From Novosphingobium sp. SCN 66-18 (GTDB lineage Bacteria > Pseudomonadota > Alphaproteobacteria > Sphingomonadales > Sphingomonadaceae), in contig MEGD01000026.1 in NCBI GenBank assembly GCA_001725355.1, positions 27,352-72,253 of the forward strand: DNA of 44,902 nucleotides, written 5' to 3'. Of this stretch, positions 1 through 6,991 are shown piece after piece. The first letter of the stretch is position 1, and every line of letters starts with the position of its first letter. The translations under genes and the position numbers were made by a program. Below the pieces are notes generated by a model, which had not been told where the DNA came from, did no database searches, and worked only from the letters and a program-made list of their open reading frames with translations.

Positions 1-315
1 CGGCTGGGTGCCTATGAGGCAAGGCTCGACGGCAACAGCCATGTCGCGCAGATCTACGGTTCGACGACGATCAGCGAACGCCACCGCCACCGCTACGAAG
101 TGAACGGCGCCTATCGCGCACCGCTGGAAAAGGGCGGGCTGGTGTTCTCCGGCATGTCGCCCGACGGGCTGCTGCCTGAGATCGTCGAGCGGCCGGACCA
201 CCCGTGGTTCATCGGCGTGCAGTTCCATCCCGAACTCAAGAGCCGCCCGTTCGATCCGCACCCGCTTTTCCGGGGCTTCATTGAGGCGGCGGTCAAGCAG
301 GCCCGCCTGTTCTGA
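1..315 (+). CDS. pyrG: CTP synthase, C-terminal fragment
   Basis: The window opens inside this gene; 104 codons of the 3' end are present, reading from base 1 to TGA at 313-315. CTP synthase makes CTP from UTP, using ammonia released from glutamine by its C-terminal class I amidotransferase domain. The visible part is the end of that domain: a HRHRYEVN segment, a [11 protein letters not shown] segment, and a GVQFHPEL motif carrying the His and Glu of the Cys-His-Glu triad, followed by a PHPLFRGFI tail typical of PyrG. The nucleophilic Cys and the synthetase domain lie outside the window. No disruption is seen in what is present. Confidence 0.95.
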   Translation, partial: RLGAYEARLDGNSHVAQIYGSTTISERHRHRYEVNGAYRAPLEKGGLVFSGMSPDGLLPEIVERPDHPWFIGVQFHPELKSRPFDPHPLFRGFIEAAVKQARLF

Positions 316-321
316 AACAGG

Positions 322-340
322 CCGGGCCAGCGCGGCCCGG
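322..340 (+). terminator. possible terminator hairpin after pyrG
   Basis: A perfect 7-bp GC stem (CCGGGCC at 322-328, GGCCCGG at 334-340) with a 5-base loop begins 7 bases after the pyrG stop. There is no U-run after it, so it is only a candidate transcription end or 3' stabilising hairpin. Confidence 0.35.
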
Positions 341-463
341 GGCGCAAATCCTCACCGTTTGTTAACTTTAGGCACTGGCCAAAGCCGGCTTCCTCTGGCT
401 ATTTGTCCGCGGTGGAGCGGATTCCCGTAATCCGTTCGGGGTATTGCTGGGGGATACTGAACG

Positions 464-1168
464 ATGGACGCCGCCAAGCTTGCGGACACGCTGGCCGCGC
501 AAAGCCTGTTCGCCGATTGCGAGCAGGCAGAGCTATCCGACATCATCCGCCGCGCGCACCTGCGCACGTTCAAGCCAGGGCAGGAACTGATGGCGCAGGG
601 GGAGGAGGGCGATACGCTCTTCATCATCCTCAAGGGCCTCGCGCGCGTCAGCATGGTGGCCGCGAACGGGCGGGAAATCATCCTCGACTATGCCGAACCG
701 GGGCATGTGCTGGGCGAGATCGCGTTCCTCGACGGCGGGGAACGCACCGCCAGCGTCGAGGCGATCGACCCGACCGAGGCGCTGTGCCTGAGCCGCACGG
801 CCTTTGCCGACATCATCGACCTGCACAAGGGACTGGCGCTGCGCCTGTTGCGCGCCATGGCCCGCCGCCTGCGCCAGAACAACGCGGTGATCGAGGCGGA
901 CCGGGCCTATACCTCCGGCCCGCGGCTCGCGCGGTTCCTGCTGCGCCTGATGATGGCCGAGAACGCCAACGTCGAGGAAAACGGCGCCGGCGGAAAGCTG
1001 AAGATCGCGCTGAGCCAGGGGGAACTGGGCAACTTCGCCGGCATGTCACGCGAACAGATCAACCGCCAGCTTTCGGCCTGGGCCGAAAACGGCCTGGTCG
1101 GCCTGAAGGGCGGGCGCGTGACCATCCTCGACCGGCAGGCGCTGATCGACGTGGCGGAAGCCTGGTAG
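464..1168 (+). CDS. Crp/Fnr family transcriptional regulator
   Basis: The 234-residue protein has the two-domain layout of the CRP/FNR family. Residues about 10-130 form a cyclic-nucleotide-binding barrel, including a GEIAFLDGGERTASVEA phosphate-binding-cassette-like stretch whose Arg-Thr resembles the Arg-Ser that contacts cAMP in E. coli CRP. Residues about 150-225 form a winged helix with recognition helix SREQINRQLSAW. The N-terminal cysteine cluster of FNR iron-sulfur sensors is missing, so a nucleotide or other small effector is more likely than oxygen. The ATG at 464 gives a normal family length. The gene stands alone between pyrG and a convergent heat shock gene. Its targets cannot be read from the sequence. 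Confidence 0.9.
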   Translation: MDAAKLADTLAAQSLFADCEQAELSDIIRRAHLRTFKPGQELMAQGEEGDTLFIILKGLARVSMVAANGREIILDYAEPGHVLGEIAFLDGGERTASVEAIDPTEALCLSRTAFADIIDLHKGLALRLLRAMARRLRQNNAVIEADRAYTSGPRLARFLLRLMMAENANVEENGAGGKLKIALSQGELGNFAGMSREQINRQLSAWAENGLVGLKGGRVTILDRQALIDVAEAW

Positions 1169-1195
1169 GACCGCCGTATTCAAGAAGGTAGACGC

Positions 1196-1254
1196 GGAGC
1201 GTGGCAAGCCCACCCCGCTACGACTAACGCTGCCTGTGGCGGCGCAAGTCTCGC
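1196..1254 (+). repeat. dispersed intergenic repeat, copy 1
   Basis: This 59-base stretch matches 38426-38484 at 54 of 59 positions. In both places it is followed by a short palindrome built on CCGC-TT-GCGG (here about 1257-1275). It lies between the convergent ends of the Crp/Fnr and Hsp20 genes. Both copies are intergenic and end in GC-rich hairpins, as expected for a chromosomal dispersed repeat. No coding capacity is apparent. Confidence 0.75.
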
Positions 1255-1311
1255 TCCCCCCGCTTGCGGAAGGGGTTGGGGCCCTGATTTCACGGCACCG
1301 GATGGAAGCGA

Positions 1312-1773
1312 TCAAGCGGCGGCGCTGGCATCGCCTTCGATCACCTTCAGCGGCTTCTGTTCGCCGATCAGCACCTTCTTGGGCTTCATCGCTTCGGGCA
1401 CTTCGCGCACGAGGTCGATGGTGAGCAGCCCGTCGGCAAGGTCCGCCGCTTCCACGCGTACGAAATCGGCCAGTTCGAAGCGGCGTTCGAAACCGCGGTT
1501 GGCGATTCCGACATGGAGGAACTGACGGTCCTCGGCATCCGGCTTGGCGCCCTTCACCACCAGCAGGTTCTGCTGGGCGGTGATGTCGATGTCTTCCGGC
1601 TTGAAGCCGGCGACGGCCAGCGTGATGCGGTAGGCATCCTCGCCACGGCGCTCGATGTTGAAGGGCGGATAGTTATCGCCGGCATTGGCGCGGGCCTGGC
1701 GTTCGAGCAGGTCGAACAGGCGATCGAAACCCACGGTGGTGCGGCGATAGGGAGTGAAATCAAAACGGTTCAT
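1312..1773 (-). CDS. Hsp20 family small heat shock protein (IbpA-like)
   Basis: The 153-residue protein is an ATP-independent holdase of the alpha-crystallin family. It has the N-terminal RRTTVGFDRLFDLLE signature of proteobacterial IbpA-type proteins, then a beta-sandwich domain (about 37-125) with AGFKPEDIDI and ANRGFERRFEL segments, and a C-terminal tail with a KVLIGE segment in the place of the I-X-I assembly motif. I chose the ATG whose codon is at 1773-1771 because AGAGGA lies just upstream and family homology begins there; the open frame runs further upstream but would cross the leader and the divergent grxC gene. That ribosome site sits in a ROSE-like hairpin (1775-1800), which points to temperature-controlled translation. 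Confidence 0.93.
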   Translation of the reverse strand: MNRFDFTPYRRTTVGFDRLFDLLERQARANAGDNYPPFNIERRGEDAYRITLAVAGFKPEDIDITAQQNLLVVKGAKPDAEDRQFLHVGIANRGFERRFELADFVRVEAADLADGLLTIDLVREVPEAMKPKKVLIGEQKPLKVIEGDASAAA

Positions 1774-1774
1774 G

Positions 1775-1800
1775 GCAATATCCTCTGTTGAGCAATCTGC
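1775..1800 (-). promoter_or_regulatory. ROSE-like RNA thermometer hairpin of the Hsp20 gene
   Basis: Read on the minus strand, the last 26 leader bases fold as GCAGAUUGCUC, loop AACA, GAGGAUAUUGC. The Shine-Dalgarno AGGA is paired to UUGCU, with a G opposite G in the middle and other imperfect pairs (U-U, G-U). This is the layout of the 3' hairpin of ROSE elements, where a UUGCU-type sequence with one unpaired G masks AGGA and melts on heating. ROSE elements are established in front of alphaproteobacterial small heat shock genes; the assignment here is from motif and pairing alone. Further hairpins are possible upstream to about 1870. Confidence 0.72.
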
Positions 1801-1984
1801 ACTCTCCCGCAGGAACCCGGTTCGGCATTCCCTTGGGCCTTGTGGCCATGCCCGCCAGCGCGGCGCATGACACGAAAAGGGATGTGTGATAGCCCGGTTG
1901 AAATTCAAGACCCCGATGCGCATTTTCGCGTGCATGCAAACAGCGAAGGGCGCGTTCCAGGACGCGCCCGGACACGAGGACATC

Positions 1985-2251
1985 ATGGCCGGAACGCCCA
2001 AAGTCGATATCTACACCAAATGGGGCTGCCCTTTCTGCGTGCGCGCCAAGGCGCTGCTCGAAAAGAAGGGCGTGGCCTTCGAGGAATTCGACGTGACCAT
2101 GGGCGGCCCGAAGAAGCAGGAAATGCTCGCCCGCGCGCCCGCTGCGATGACGGTGCCGCAAATCTTCGTCGGCGAAACCCACGTCGGCGGCTGCGACGAT
2201 CTCTATGCGCTGGAATCCGCCGGCAAGCTTGATCCCCTGCTGGGCCTTTAA
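1985..2251 (+). CDS. grxC: glutaredoxin 3
   Basis: This 88-residue thioredoxin-fold protein uses glutathione to reduce disulfides. It has the dithiol active site CPFC (Cys15, Cys18), a TVPQIFV segment with the cis-Pro, and the GGCDDLYALE glutathione-binding motif, all typical of GrxC. The ATG at 1985 is preceded by GAGGA at 1976-1980. The frame stays open upstream to 1886, but that part has no glutaredoxin similarity and overlaps the divergent Hsp20 leader. It is followed after 3 bases by the nitrilase-family gene, so the two are probably cotranscribed. Confidence 0.94.
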   Translation: MAGTPKVDIYTKWGCPFCVRAKALLEKKGVAFEEFDVTMGGPKKQEMLARAPAAMTVPQIFVGETHVGGCDDLYALESAGKLDPLLGL

Positions 2252-2254
2252 GGC

Positions 2255-3106
2255 ATGACCATGCCCGATGGTCCGGTGCGGGTTGCGCTGTTCCAGATGA
2301 CCACCGGCGTTGATCCCGCCGCCAATTCCGCGGCGATCGTGGATGCCGTGCGCCGCGCAGCGGATGGCGGTGCGGCGATCCTGTTCACGCCCGAGATGTC
2401 GGGCCTGCTCGACCGTGATCGCCAGCGTGCGACGCCGCATATCGTGACGGAAGAGGCCAACCCCGTGCTGGCGGCGGTGCGCGCGGCGGCGGCGCGGCAC
2501 GGCATCTGGGTGGCGATCGGATCGCTGGCGGTGAAACGCGGTGATGACGCCGTATCGGGCGAAGGCCGCTGGGCCAACCGTTCGTTCCTGATCGATGCCA
2601 GTGGCGCGATCGTGGCGCGCTACGACAAGATCCACATGTTCGACGTCGATCTGGCGAGCGGCGAAAGCTGGCGCGAATCCGCCGCCTATCGCCCCGGTGA
2701 GAGCGTGGTGACGGCCGAAACGCCGGTCGGCCGGCTAGGGCTGGCAATCTGCTACGATGTGCGCTTTCCCGCGCTGTTCGAGCAGCTTGGTCGGCGGCAA
2801 TGCGATGTCATCGCCATTCCGGCGGCGTTCACCGTGCCCACCGGCAAGGCGCACTGGCACTTGATGCAGCGCGCACGCGCGGTGGAGGCGAGCGCTTTCG
2901 TGATCGCCACGGCGCAGGTCGGGCGGCACGAGGACGGGCGCGAAACCTACGGGCACAGCCTGGTCATCGATCCGTGGGGCGAAGTGCTGCTCGACATGGG
3001 CGGGGAGCCGGGCCTTGGCTTCGCCACGCTCGACCCCGCGCGTATCGCCGAAGTGCGCGCGCAACTGCCCAGCCTCATCAACAAGCAGCCGATCCCGGCG
3101 GGATGA
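2255..3106 (+). CDS. carbon-nitrogen hydrolase (nitrilase superfamily, Nit1/Nit2-like)
   Basis: This 283-residue protein has the Glu-Lys-Cys triad of the nitrilase superfamily: Glu47 in FTPEMSG, Lys125 in RYDKIHMFDVD, and nucleophile Cys166 in AICYDVRFP. The KIHMFDVD and ICYDVRFP signatures place it near the Nit1/Nit2 branch, whose members are omega-amidases or deaminated-glutathione amidases. The position directly after grxC fits a role in glutathione repair, but that is inference. A second ATG at 2261 could also serve as start. Length is normal and the triad is intact. Confidence 0.9.
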   Translation: MTMPDGPVRVALFQMTTGVDPAANSAAIVDAVRRAADGGAAILFTPEMSGLLDRDRQRATPHIVTEEANPVLAAVRAAAARHGIWVAIGSLAVKRGDDAVSGEGRWANRSFLIDASGAIVARYDKIHMFDVDLASGESWRESAAYRPGESVVTAETPVGRLGLAICYDVRFPALFEQLGRRQCDVIAIPAAFTVPTGKAHWHLMQRARAVEASAFVIATAQVGRHEDGRETYGHSLVIDPWGEVLLDMGGEPGLGFATLDPARIAEVRAQLPSLINKQPIPAG

Positions 3107-3154
3107 AACGAGCGGCTCTTGCGGCGGGCCGCGAAATGCCTAAATCGGCTGCGT

Positions 3155-3682
3155 ATGATCGTCTTTGATCTTGAATGCCGCGACGGCGGACACCGGTTCG
3201 AGGGCTGGTTCGGCTCGTCGGACGATTTCGCGCAGCAGCAGCAGCGCGGTCTCCTGACCTGTCCCGTTTGTGGTTCCGGCGATATCGGTAAGGCGGTGAT
3301 GGCGCCGCACGTGGGACGCAAGGGCAACCAGCTTCCGGCTGTGGTGCCGACCGACAAGGCCGCCGCGGTGGCCGCTGCGCCATCGCCGCCGGCCGTGGCG
3401 ATGGGCGGTTCCGCCCCGCAAGTGATGGCGGGAGGAGGACTTCCGCCCGAGGCGGTCGCCATGTTCAAGGCGCTGGCGACGTTGCAGGCCGAAGCGCTCA
3501 AATCCTCGAAATGGGTGGGCGACAGCTTCGCCGACGATGCGCGGGCCATGCATTATGGCGAAAAGGACGTGGAGGCGATCCACGGCCAGGCGACGCCAGA
3601 GGAAGCGCGCGAGCTGATCGAGGAAGGCATCGAGATCGCACCCGTCCTGTTTCCGATCGCGCCGCCCGGCGAAACCAACTGA
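3155..3682 (+). CDS. DUF1178 family protein
   Basis: This 175-residue protein begins MIVFDLEC and carries a possible metal site, Cys in DLECRDGGHRFEGW plus CPVCGS near residue 45. That is the recognisable N-terminal signature of DUF1178, a family of unknown function common in alphaproteobacteria. A variable Ala/Pro/Val-rich middle is followed by a conserved acidic C-terminal helix region with ALKSSKWVGD and HGQATPEEARELIEEG. I chose the ATG at 3155 because homology starts there; an in-frame TTG at 3119 would add 12 unconserved residues. It follows the amidase gene by about 50 bases. Confidence 0.88.
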   Translation: MIVFDLECRDGGHRFEGWFGSSDDFAQQQQRGLLTCPVCGSGDIGKAVMAPHVGRKGNQLPAVVPTDKAAAVAAAPSPPAVAMGGSAPQVMAGGGLPPEAVAMFKALATLQAEALKSSKWVGDSFADDARAMHYGEKDVEAIHGQATPEEARELIEEGIEIAPVLFPIAPPGETN

Positions 3683-3773
3683 CGTCCCGCAACGCGCATT
3701 GGCGCGCACAGATCGCGATGTTCCGCTCAAGCGCGATTGCCAGCGCGCACGAGGCCCCCTAAAGGGATCGCGG

Positions 3774-3850
3774 GCGCCCGTAGCTCAGCAGGATAGAGCA
3801 CCAGATTCCTAATCTGGGGGCCACAGGTTCGAATCCTGTCGGGCGCACCA
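3774..3850 (+). tRNA. tRNA-Arg (anticodon CCU)
   Basis: All cloverleaf arms are present in 77 bases. Acceptor GCGCCCG pairs with CGGGCGC, the D arm is GCUC/GAGC, anticodon stem CCAGA/UCUGG holds loop UUCCUAA (anticodon CCU, reading AGG), and T arm ACAGG/CCUGU holds UUCGAAU. The discriminator is A and the CCA end is encoded. Confidence 0.98.
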
Positions 3851-3865
3851 CTTCCCGCGCGAACC

Positions 3866-3894
3866 TTGACTTTTTCCGGCAAAAGCCCTAGGTT
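3866..3894 (+). promoter_or_regulatory. probable sigma70-type promoter for csp-infA
   Basis: TTGACT at 3866-3871 and TAGGTT at 3889-3894 are separated by exactly 17 bases, just after the tRNA. Transcription would start near 3901, giving a leader of about 120 bases before the cold shock gene. The call rests on motif match and spacing. Confidence 0.6.
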
Positions 3895-3970
3895 CCTTTT
3901 GCTATCGTCGCTTTCGACGGAATTTGACGCCGGCTTACGGCTCTCCTTCCTTTGTCACGCTACCGGCTCC

Positions 3971-4002
3971 ATCCGCGCTGTTGCGGGTGGGTTTTTCGTT
4001 TT
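3971..4002 (+). promoter_or_regulatory. leader hairpin with U-run upstream of csp
   Basis: ATCCGC (3971-3976) can pair with GCGGGT (3983-3988, one G-U) around a 6-base loop. GTTTTTCGTTTT follows, and then the AAGGA ribosome site and the ATG at 4022. It looks like a weak intrinsic terminator inside the transcribed leader. Cold shock mRNAs often have structured, temperature-responsive leaders, so attenuation or structural control is plausible but unproven. Confidence 0.4.
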
Positions 4003-4021
4003 CGTGAAAAGGAAACACCCC

Positions 4022-4228
4022 ATGCCTATCGGCACCGTCAAGTTCTTCAATTCCGACAAGGGTTACGGTTTTATCGCGCCTGAAGACGGCACGCCCGACA
4101 ACTTTGTCCACATCAGCGCCGTCGAGCGTTCCGGACTGGCCACGCTGAACAAGGATCAGCGCGTCAAGTACGAGCTGGAAACCGACCGTCGCGGCAAGAC
4201 TTCGGCCGTCAACCTGGAAACGGTTTGA
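4022..4228 (+). CDS. cold shock protein
   Basis: This 68-residue single cold-shock domain carries both RNA-binding motifs (KGYGFIA, and NFVHIS in the RNP2 place) after the usual [11 protein letters not shown] start. It is a CspA-family RNA chaperone that binds single-stranded RNA or DNA. AAGGA is present upstream of the ATG. The leader is about 120 bases with a promoter at 3866-3894. Its stop is 4 bases before the TTG start of infA, so the two translation-related proteins are probably made from one message. Confidence 0.95.
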   Translation: MPIGTVKFFNSDKGYGFIAPEDGTPDNFVHISAVERSGLATLNKDQRVKYELETDRRGKTSAVNLETV

Positions 4229-4232
4229 TCCC

Positions 4233-4484
4233 TTGGCCAAAGAGGATCTTCTGACACTCGACGGCCAGATCGATGAAATTCTCCCGGACGGCCGCTTCGG
4301 CGTCGTCCTGGAGAACGATCACCGGATCATCGCCTACACAGCGGGCAAGATGCGGAAATTCCGTATCCGCTCGATCGTGGGCGACCGGGTCAAGGTCGAA
4401 ATGACGCCGTATGATCTGACCAAGGGGCGCATCGTGTTCCGCGAAAAGGTCCAGAGCACCGGCGCGTTCCGCAAACGGCGATAA
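4233..4484 (+). CDS. infA: translation initiation factor IF-1
   Basis: This 83-residue OB-fold protein has the IF-1 signature [54 protein letters not shown]-1 binds the ribosomal A site and assists IF-2 and IF-3. The start is a TTG at 4233 decoded MAKEDLL; no in-frame ATG or GTG lies nearby and homology begins exactly there. No strong ribosome site of its own is seen and the gap from csp is 4 bases, so translational coupling is likely. The basic tail (AFRKRR) makes it longer than the 72-residue enterobacterial protein. Confidence 0.93.
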   Translation: MAKEDLLTLDGQIDEILPDGRFGVVLENDHRIIAYTAGKMRKFRIRSIVGDRVKVEMTPYDLTKGRIVFREKVQSTGAFRKRR

Positions 4485-4549
4485 CAACGCCCTGCCACAT
4501 AATAAGGCGCGGCCAACGCGCCATATTGCATAACATATTCAAGGTATTC

Positions 4550-4702
4550 ATGTTTTTTTCCAATTTCGTTTCCAGTTTTCCCCGGATGCGCAATCTGCAT
4601 CAACCGGATGACCGCTCGCGCGGTTTTGTTCTCAGCCCCCGCCAGTCTCCGCTGCTGACCCGCCGCGAATTGCAGGCCGCGGTCATGCAGATGGTCGATT
4701 GA
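4550..4702 (+). CDS. small hypothetical protein, 50 aa
   Basis: An ATG at 4550 with AAGG six bases upstream opens a 50-residue frame ending at TGA 4700-4702. The product starts MFFSNFVSSF, has a Ser/Arg/Pro-rich middle and ends in a predicted helix LLTRRELQAAVMQMVD. No domain is recognised. The codons keep the high-GC third-position bias of the neighbours except at the AT-rich 5' end. It sits alone between infA and ftsB. I think it is probably a real small gene, but the evidence is codon usage and the ribosome site only. Confidence 0.5.
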   Translation: MFFSNFVSSFPRMRNLHQPDDRSRGFVLSPRQSPLLTRRELQAAVMQMVD

Positions 4703-4804
4703 CCGCTGCTCTTGCTGGCTGGCGCCGCTTGCGATAGCGGCGCGCCAGACCGATCCATTGGATTAGGGCTTGAATCCAATGGTTAAGTATGATTCTGTGA
4801 CAAT

Positions 4805-5116
4805 ATGAAGCGCCGCCGCCACATTCTGCGACTGCCCAAGGAAAGCCTGACCCAGACGGCGGCGCTGCTGGCGCTGCTGTTTCTGGGCGCCATGGGGCTG
4901 GCCGGGCCGAGCGGACTGCTGGCCTGGAGCGAGAACGCCCGGATGCTGGAACAGCGCCAGAAGGAAGTGGCGCAACTGACGGCGGAGCGCGATCATCTGC
5001 GCAACCGCGTCAACCTGCTCGATCCCCGGCACGCCGATCCGGATCTGGTCGGGGAACTGCTGCGCAGCAATCTGAATGTCGCGCACCCTGACGAACTGGT
5101 CATTCCGCACCAGTAA
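4805..5116 (+). CDS. ftsB: septum formation initiator family protein (FtsB/DivIC)
   Basis: This 103-residue bitopic protein has a basic N-terminus (MKRRRHILRL), one membrane helix at about residues 17-40, then a periplasmic coiled coil (about 44-75: ENARMLEQRQ, KEVAQLTAERDHLRNRV) and a short conserved end, LLRSNLNVAHPDELVI. That is the layout of FtsB, the divisome linker that works with FtsL and FtsQ. No enolase or pdhA gene is adjacent, although that is common elsewhere. The 217 bases after it, up to folE, contain a weak GC hairpin near 5147-5165 and nothing else I can identify. Confidence 0.85.
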   Translation: MKRRRHILRLPKESLTQTAALLALLFLGAMGLAGPSGLLAWSENARMLEQRQKEVAQLTAERDHLRNRVNLLDPRHADPDLVGELLRSNLNVAHPDELVIPHQ

Positions 5117-5333
5117 TTCTTGGCTTCGTGCGCCCGGCGTCTGCCGCCAACGCTTTGCGGCGGGGCACGCGATGCGCTCTTCGCACGCCGGCGATGCCCA
5201 TGAGGGCAGCAAAGTGCTTCTTGCGGGCCTGAAACCAAGCGGGCATTGCGGTTCATATCGCGAGGCACTACCCGGCGGGTAATTCCACGTGCAAAGCGAC
5301 CGGAAAAGAAACCCGGCATCAGGGGAACACGAA

Positions 5334-5945
5334 ATGGCTTGCGAGTCCGGCACTGACGACGAAGAAATGGCGCGTGGCAAGGAGCCGGTGCCGCAGGACG
5401 TGCAGGAAGCTATCCGCACGCTGATCCGCTGGACCGGCGATGACCCGGCGCGCGAAGGCCTGCTGGATACGCCCAAGCGCGTGGCGCGCGCCTGGCGCGA
5501 ATATTGCCAGGGCTATGCCGACGACCCGGCCGTCCACCTGACGCGCCAGTTCGAGGAAGTGGGCGGCTACGACGAGATCGTGCTGCTGAAGGACATTCCC
5601 TTCCAGTCGCATTGCGAACACCACATGGCGCCGATCACGGGCAAGGCGGCGATCGCCTATCTGCCGAGCCGCAAGGTCGTGGGCATTTCCAAGCTCGCGC
5701 GCGTGCTGCACGGCTTTGCCCAGCGCCTGCAGATCCAGGAACGCCTGACGGCGGAAGTGGCGCAATGCATCTGGGATAACCTGCATCCGCAGGGCGTGGC
5801 GGTGGTGATCGAGGCGCAGCACGGCTGCATGACCGGGCGCGGTGTGCGCACGCCGGGCGTGGGCATGGTGACCAGCCGGATGCTAGGCTGTTTCCTCGAG
5901 GATTCGCGCAGCCGCAAGGAAGTGCTGAGCCTGATGGGCTACTGA
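5334..5945 (+). CDS. folE: GTP cyclohydrolase I
   Basis: The 203-residue enzyme converts GTP to 7,8-dihydroneopterin triphosphate, the first step of folate synthesis. Zinc ligands are visible as Cys94 and His97 in SHCEHHMAP and Cys165 in QHGCMTGRGV. The GISKLARVLHGFAQRLQIQERLT block is diagnostic of type IA FolE. I chose the ATG at 5334 (AGGGGA eight bases upstream) over an in-frame GTG at 5289; either would encode a variable N-terminus. The gene is complete with all motifs intact. Confidence 0.96.
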   Translation: MACESGTDDEEMARGKEPVPQDVQEAIRTLIRWTGDDPAREGLLDTPKRVARAWREYCQGYADDPAVHLTRQFEEVGGYDEIVLLKDIPFQSHCEHHMAPITGKAAIAYLPSRKVVGISKLARVLHGFAQRLQIQERLTAEVAQCIWDNLHPQGVAVVIEAQHGCMTGRGVRTPGVGMVTSRMLGCFLEDSRSRKEVLSLMGY

Positions 5946-5979
5946 TCGGGCTCGCGAACATTCGGATCAGGGGCTGTCG

Positions 5980-6408
5980 ATGGCGCAGTATCAGCCCGTG
6001 ATGACCGTGCCGGACCTGCAGGCCTTTTTGCTGCGGGCGTTTCCGGAGGAAGCGCACGCGCGGATCGGCGTGGTGACGGACATCGCCCCCGGTCTGGCCT
6101 GCATGCATCTCGATCCGGGGCTGGAAAGCCTGCGGCCCGGTGATCTGGTATCCGGGCCGACGCAGATGGCGCTGGCGGACGTGGCCGCCTATGCCGTGGT
6201 GCTCGCCCACATCGGACCGCAAGCGATGGCGGTCACCAGCAACCTCAATATCGCGTTCCTGCGCGGCGCGCGCCGGGCGCGGGTGATCGCGGAGGCGCGC
6301 CTGCTGAAGCTGGGGCGCCGGCTGGCGACGATCGACGTGCGGCTGTGGCAGAGTGATCCCGACGATCCCGTCGCGCAGGCGACCATAACCTACGCGCTGC
6401 CGGGATAG
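5980..6408 (+). CDS. PaaI-family (hotdog) thioesterase
   Basis: This 142-residue protein has a hotdog-fold layout: a loop with RPGDLVSGPTQMALADVAAYAVV (Asp as catalytic candidate on the central helix), then TSNLNIAFLRGARRARVIAEARLLKLGRRLATIDVRLW and ATITYALPG strands. These match PaaI-type acyl-CoA thioesterases. The substrate cannot be predicted. It starts 34 bases after folE and may share its transcript. Confidence 0.82.
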   Translation: MAQYQPVMTVPDLQAFLLRAFPEEAHARIGVVTDIAPGLACMHLDPGLESLRPGDLVSGPTQMALADVAAYAVVLAHIGPQAMAVTSNLNIAFLRGARRARVIAEARLLKLGRRLATIDVRLWQSDPDDPVAQATITYALPG

Positions 6409-6526
6409 GTCTGCACGCCAGACAAAATACATTACAATTCCAGGGCTTTGCAGGTGCGCCGGGCGCACTAGGTTCGTTCCCGTCACCGGCGAAAAACAAG
6501 GCCGGGGCATTGCAGGAGACCGAACC

Positions 6527-6991
6527 ATGAAGGCATTGTGGATGGCCGGACTACTGTCCGGCGCGGGGCTGACCACGCCCGCCTTGGCGACGGGGCAGGC
6601 CGCTCCGGACCACGTCGAACACATCGAGCATCGCGGCGGCACCGTCGAGGCGCGCTATCAGGTGGTGACGCAAACGGTGCAGCGCCAGGTCGGCGCAGCG
6701 GGGCCGGGCGGGCGCATGGCCTCGCTGCGCTGTGTGTGGAGCGTCGATCTCACCGTTCGGCGCGAAGCGCGCCTGCCATCGGGCGCGCTCGCAAGCCGGC
6801 AGCTTGAGCGACCGCGTGTGCTCACCGGCATGCGCGCGGGATGGTGCAAGGGGCAGGAATCCGCGATCGCCGGAGAAGTGGCGCGGCGCACCGACCAGTT
6901 GCGCGCCGAAATGCTCGCCGCCGCGCGGGACGATCGGCAGGAGGTGATCGCCGACGCCGAGCGATTGCACGCGGGGCATCGGGAAGGCTGA
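6527..6991 (+). CDS. secreted hypothetical protein
   Basis: This 154-residue product has a signal peptide, MKALWMAGLLSGAGLTTPALA with a cleavage-like PALA-T. The mature part has a His-rich start (DHVEHIEHRGG), a beta-rich stretch with Cys in LRCVWSVDLTVRR, a second Cys in GWCKGQES, and a charged helical end. The two Cys could form a periplasmic disulfide. No family is recognised. Its TGA overlaps the ATG of the next gene, so the two are likely translated together and act in the envelope. Confidence 0.75.
   Translation: MKALWMAGLLSGAGLTTPALATGQAAPDHVEHIEHRGGTVEARYQVVTQTVQRQVGAAGPGGRMASLRCVWSVDLTVRREARLPSGALASRQLERPRVLTGMRAGWCKGQESAIAGEVARRTDQLRAEMLAAARDDRQEVIADAERLHAGHREG

Noticed and set aside
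403-1191. A 262-codon plus-strand frame overlapping the Crp/Fnr gene
   Set aside because: It is a shifted reading of the regulator gene with Arg/Gly/Ala-rich low-complexity sequence and no domain.
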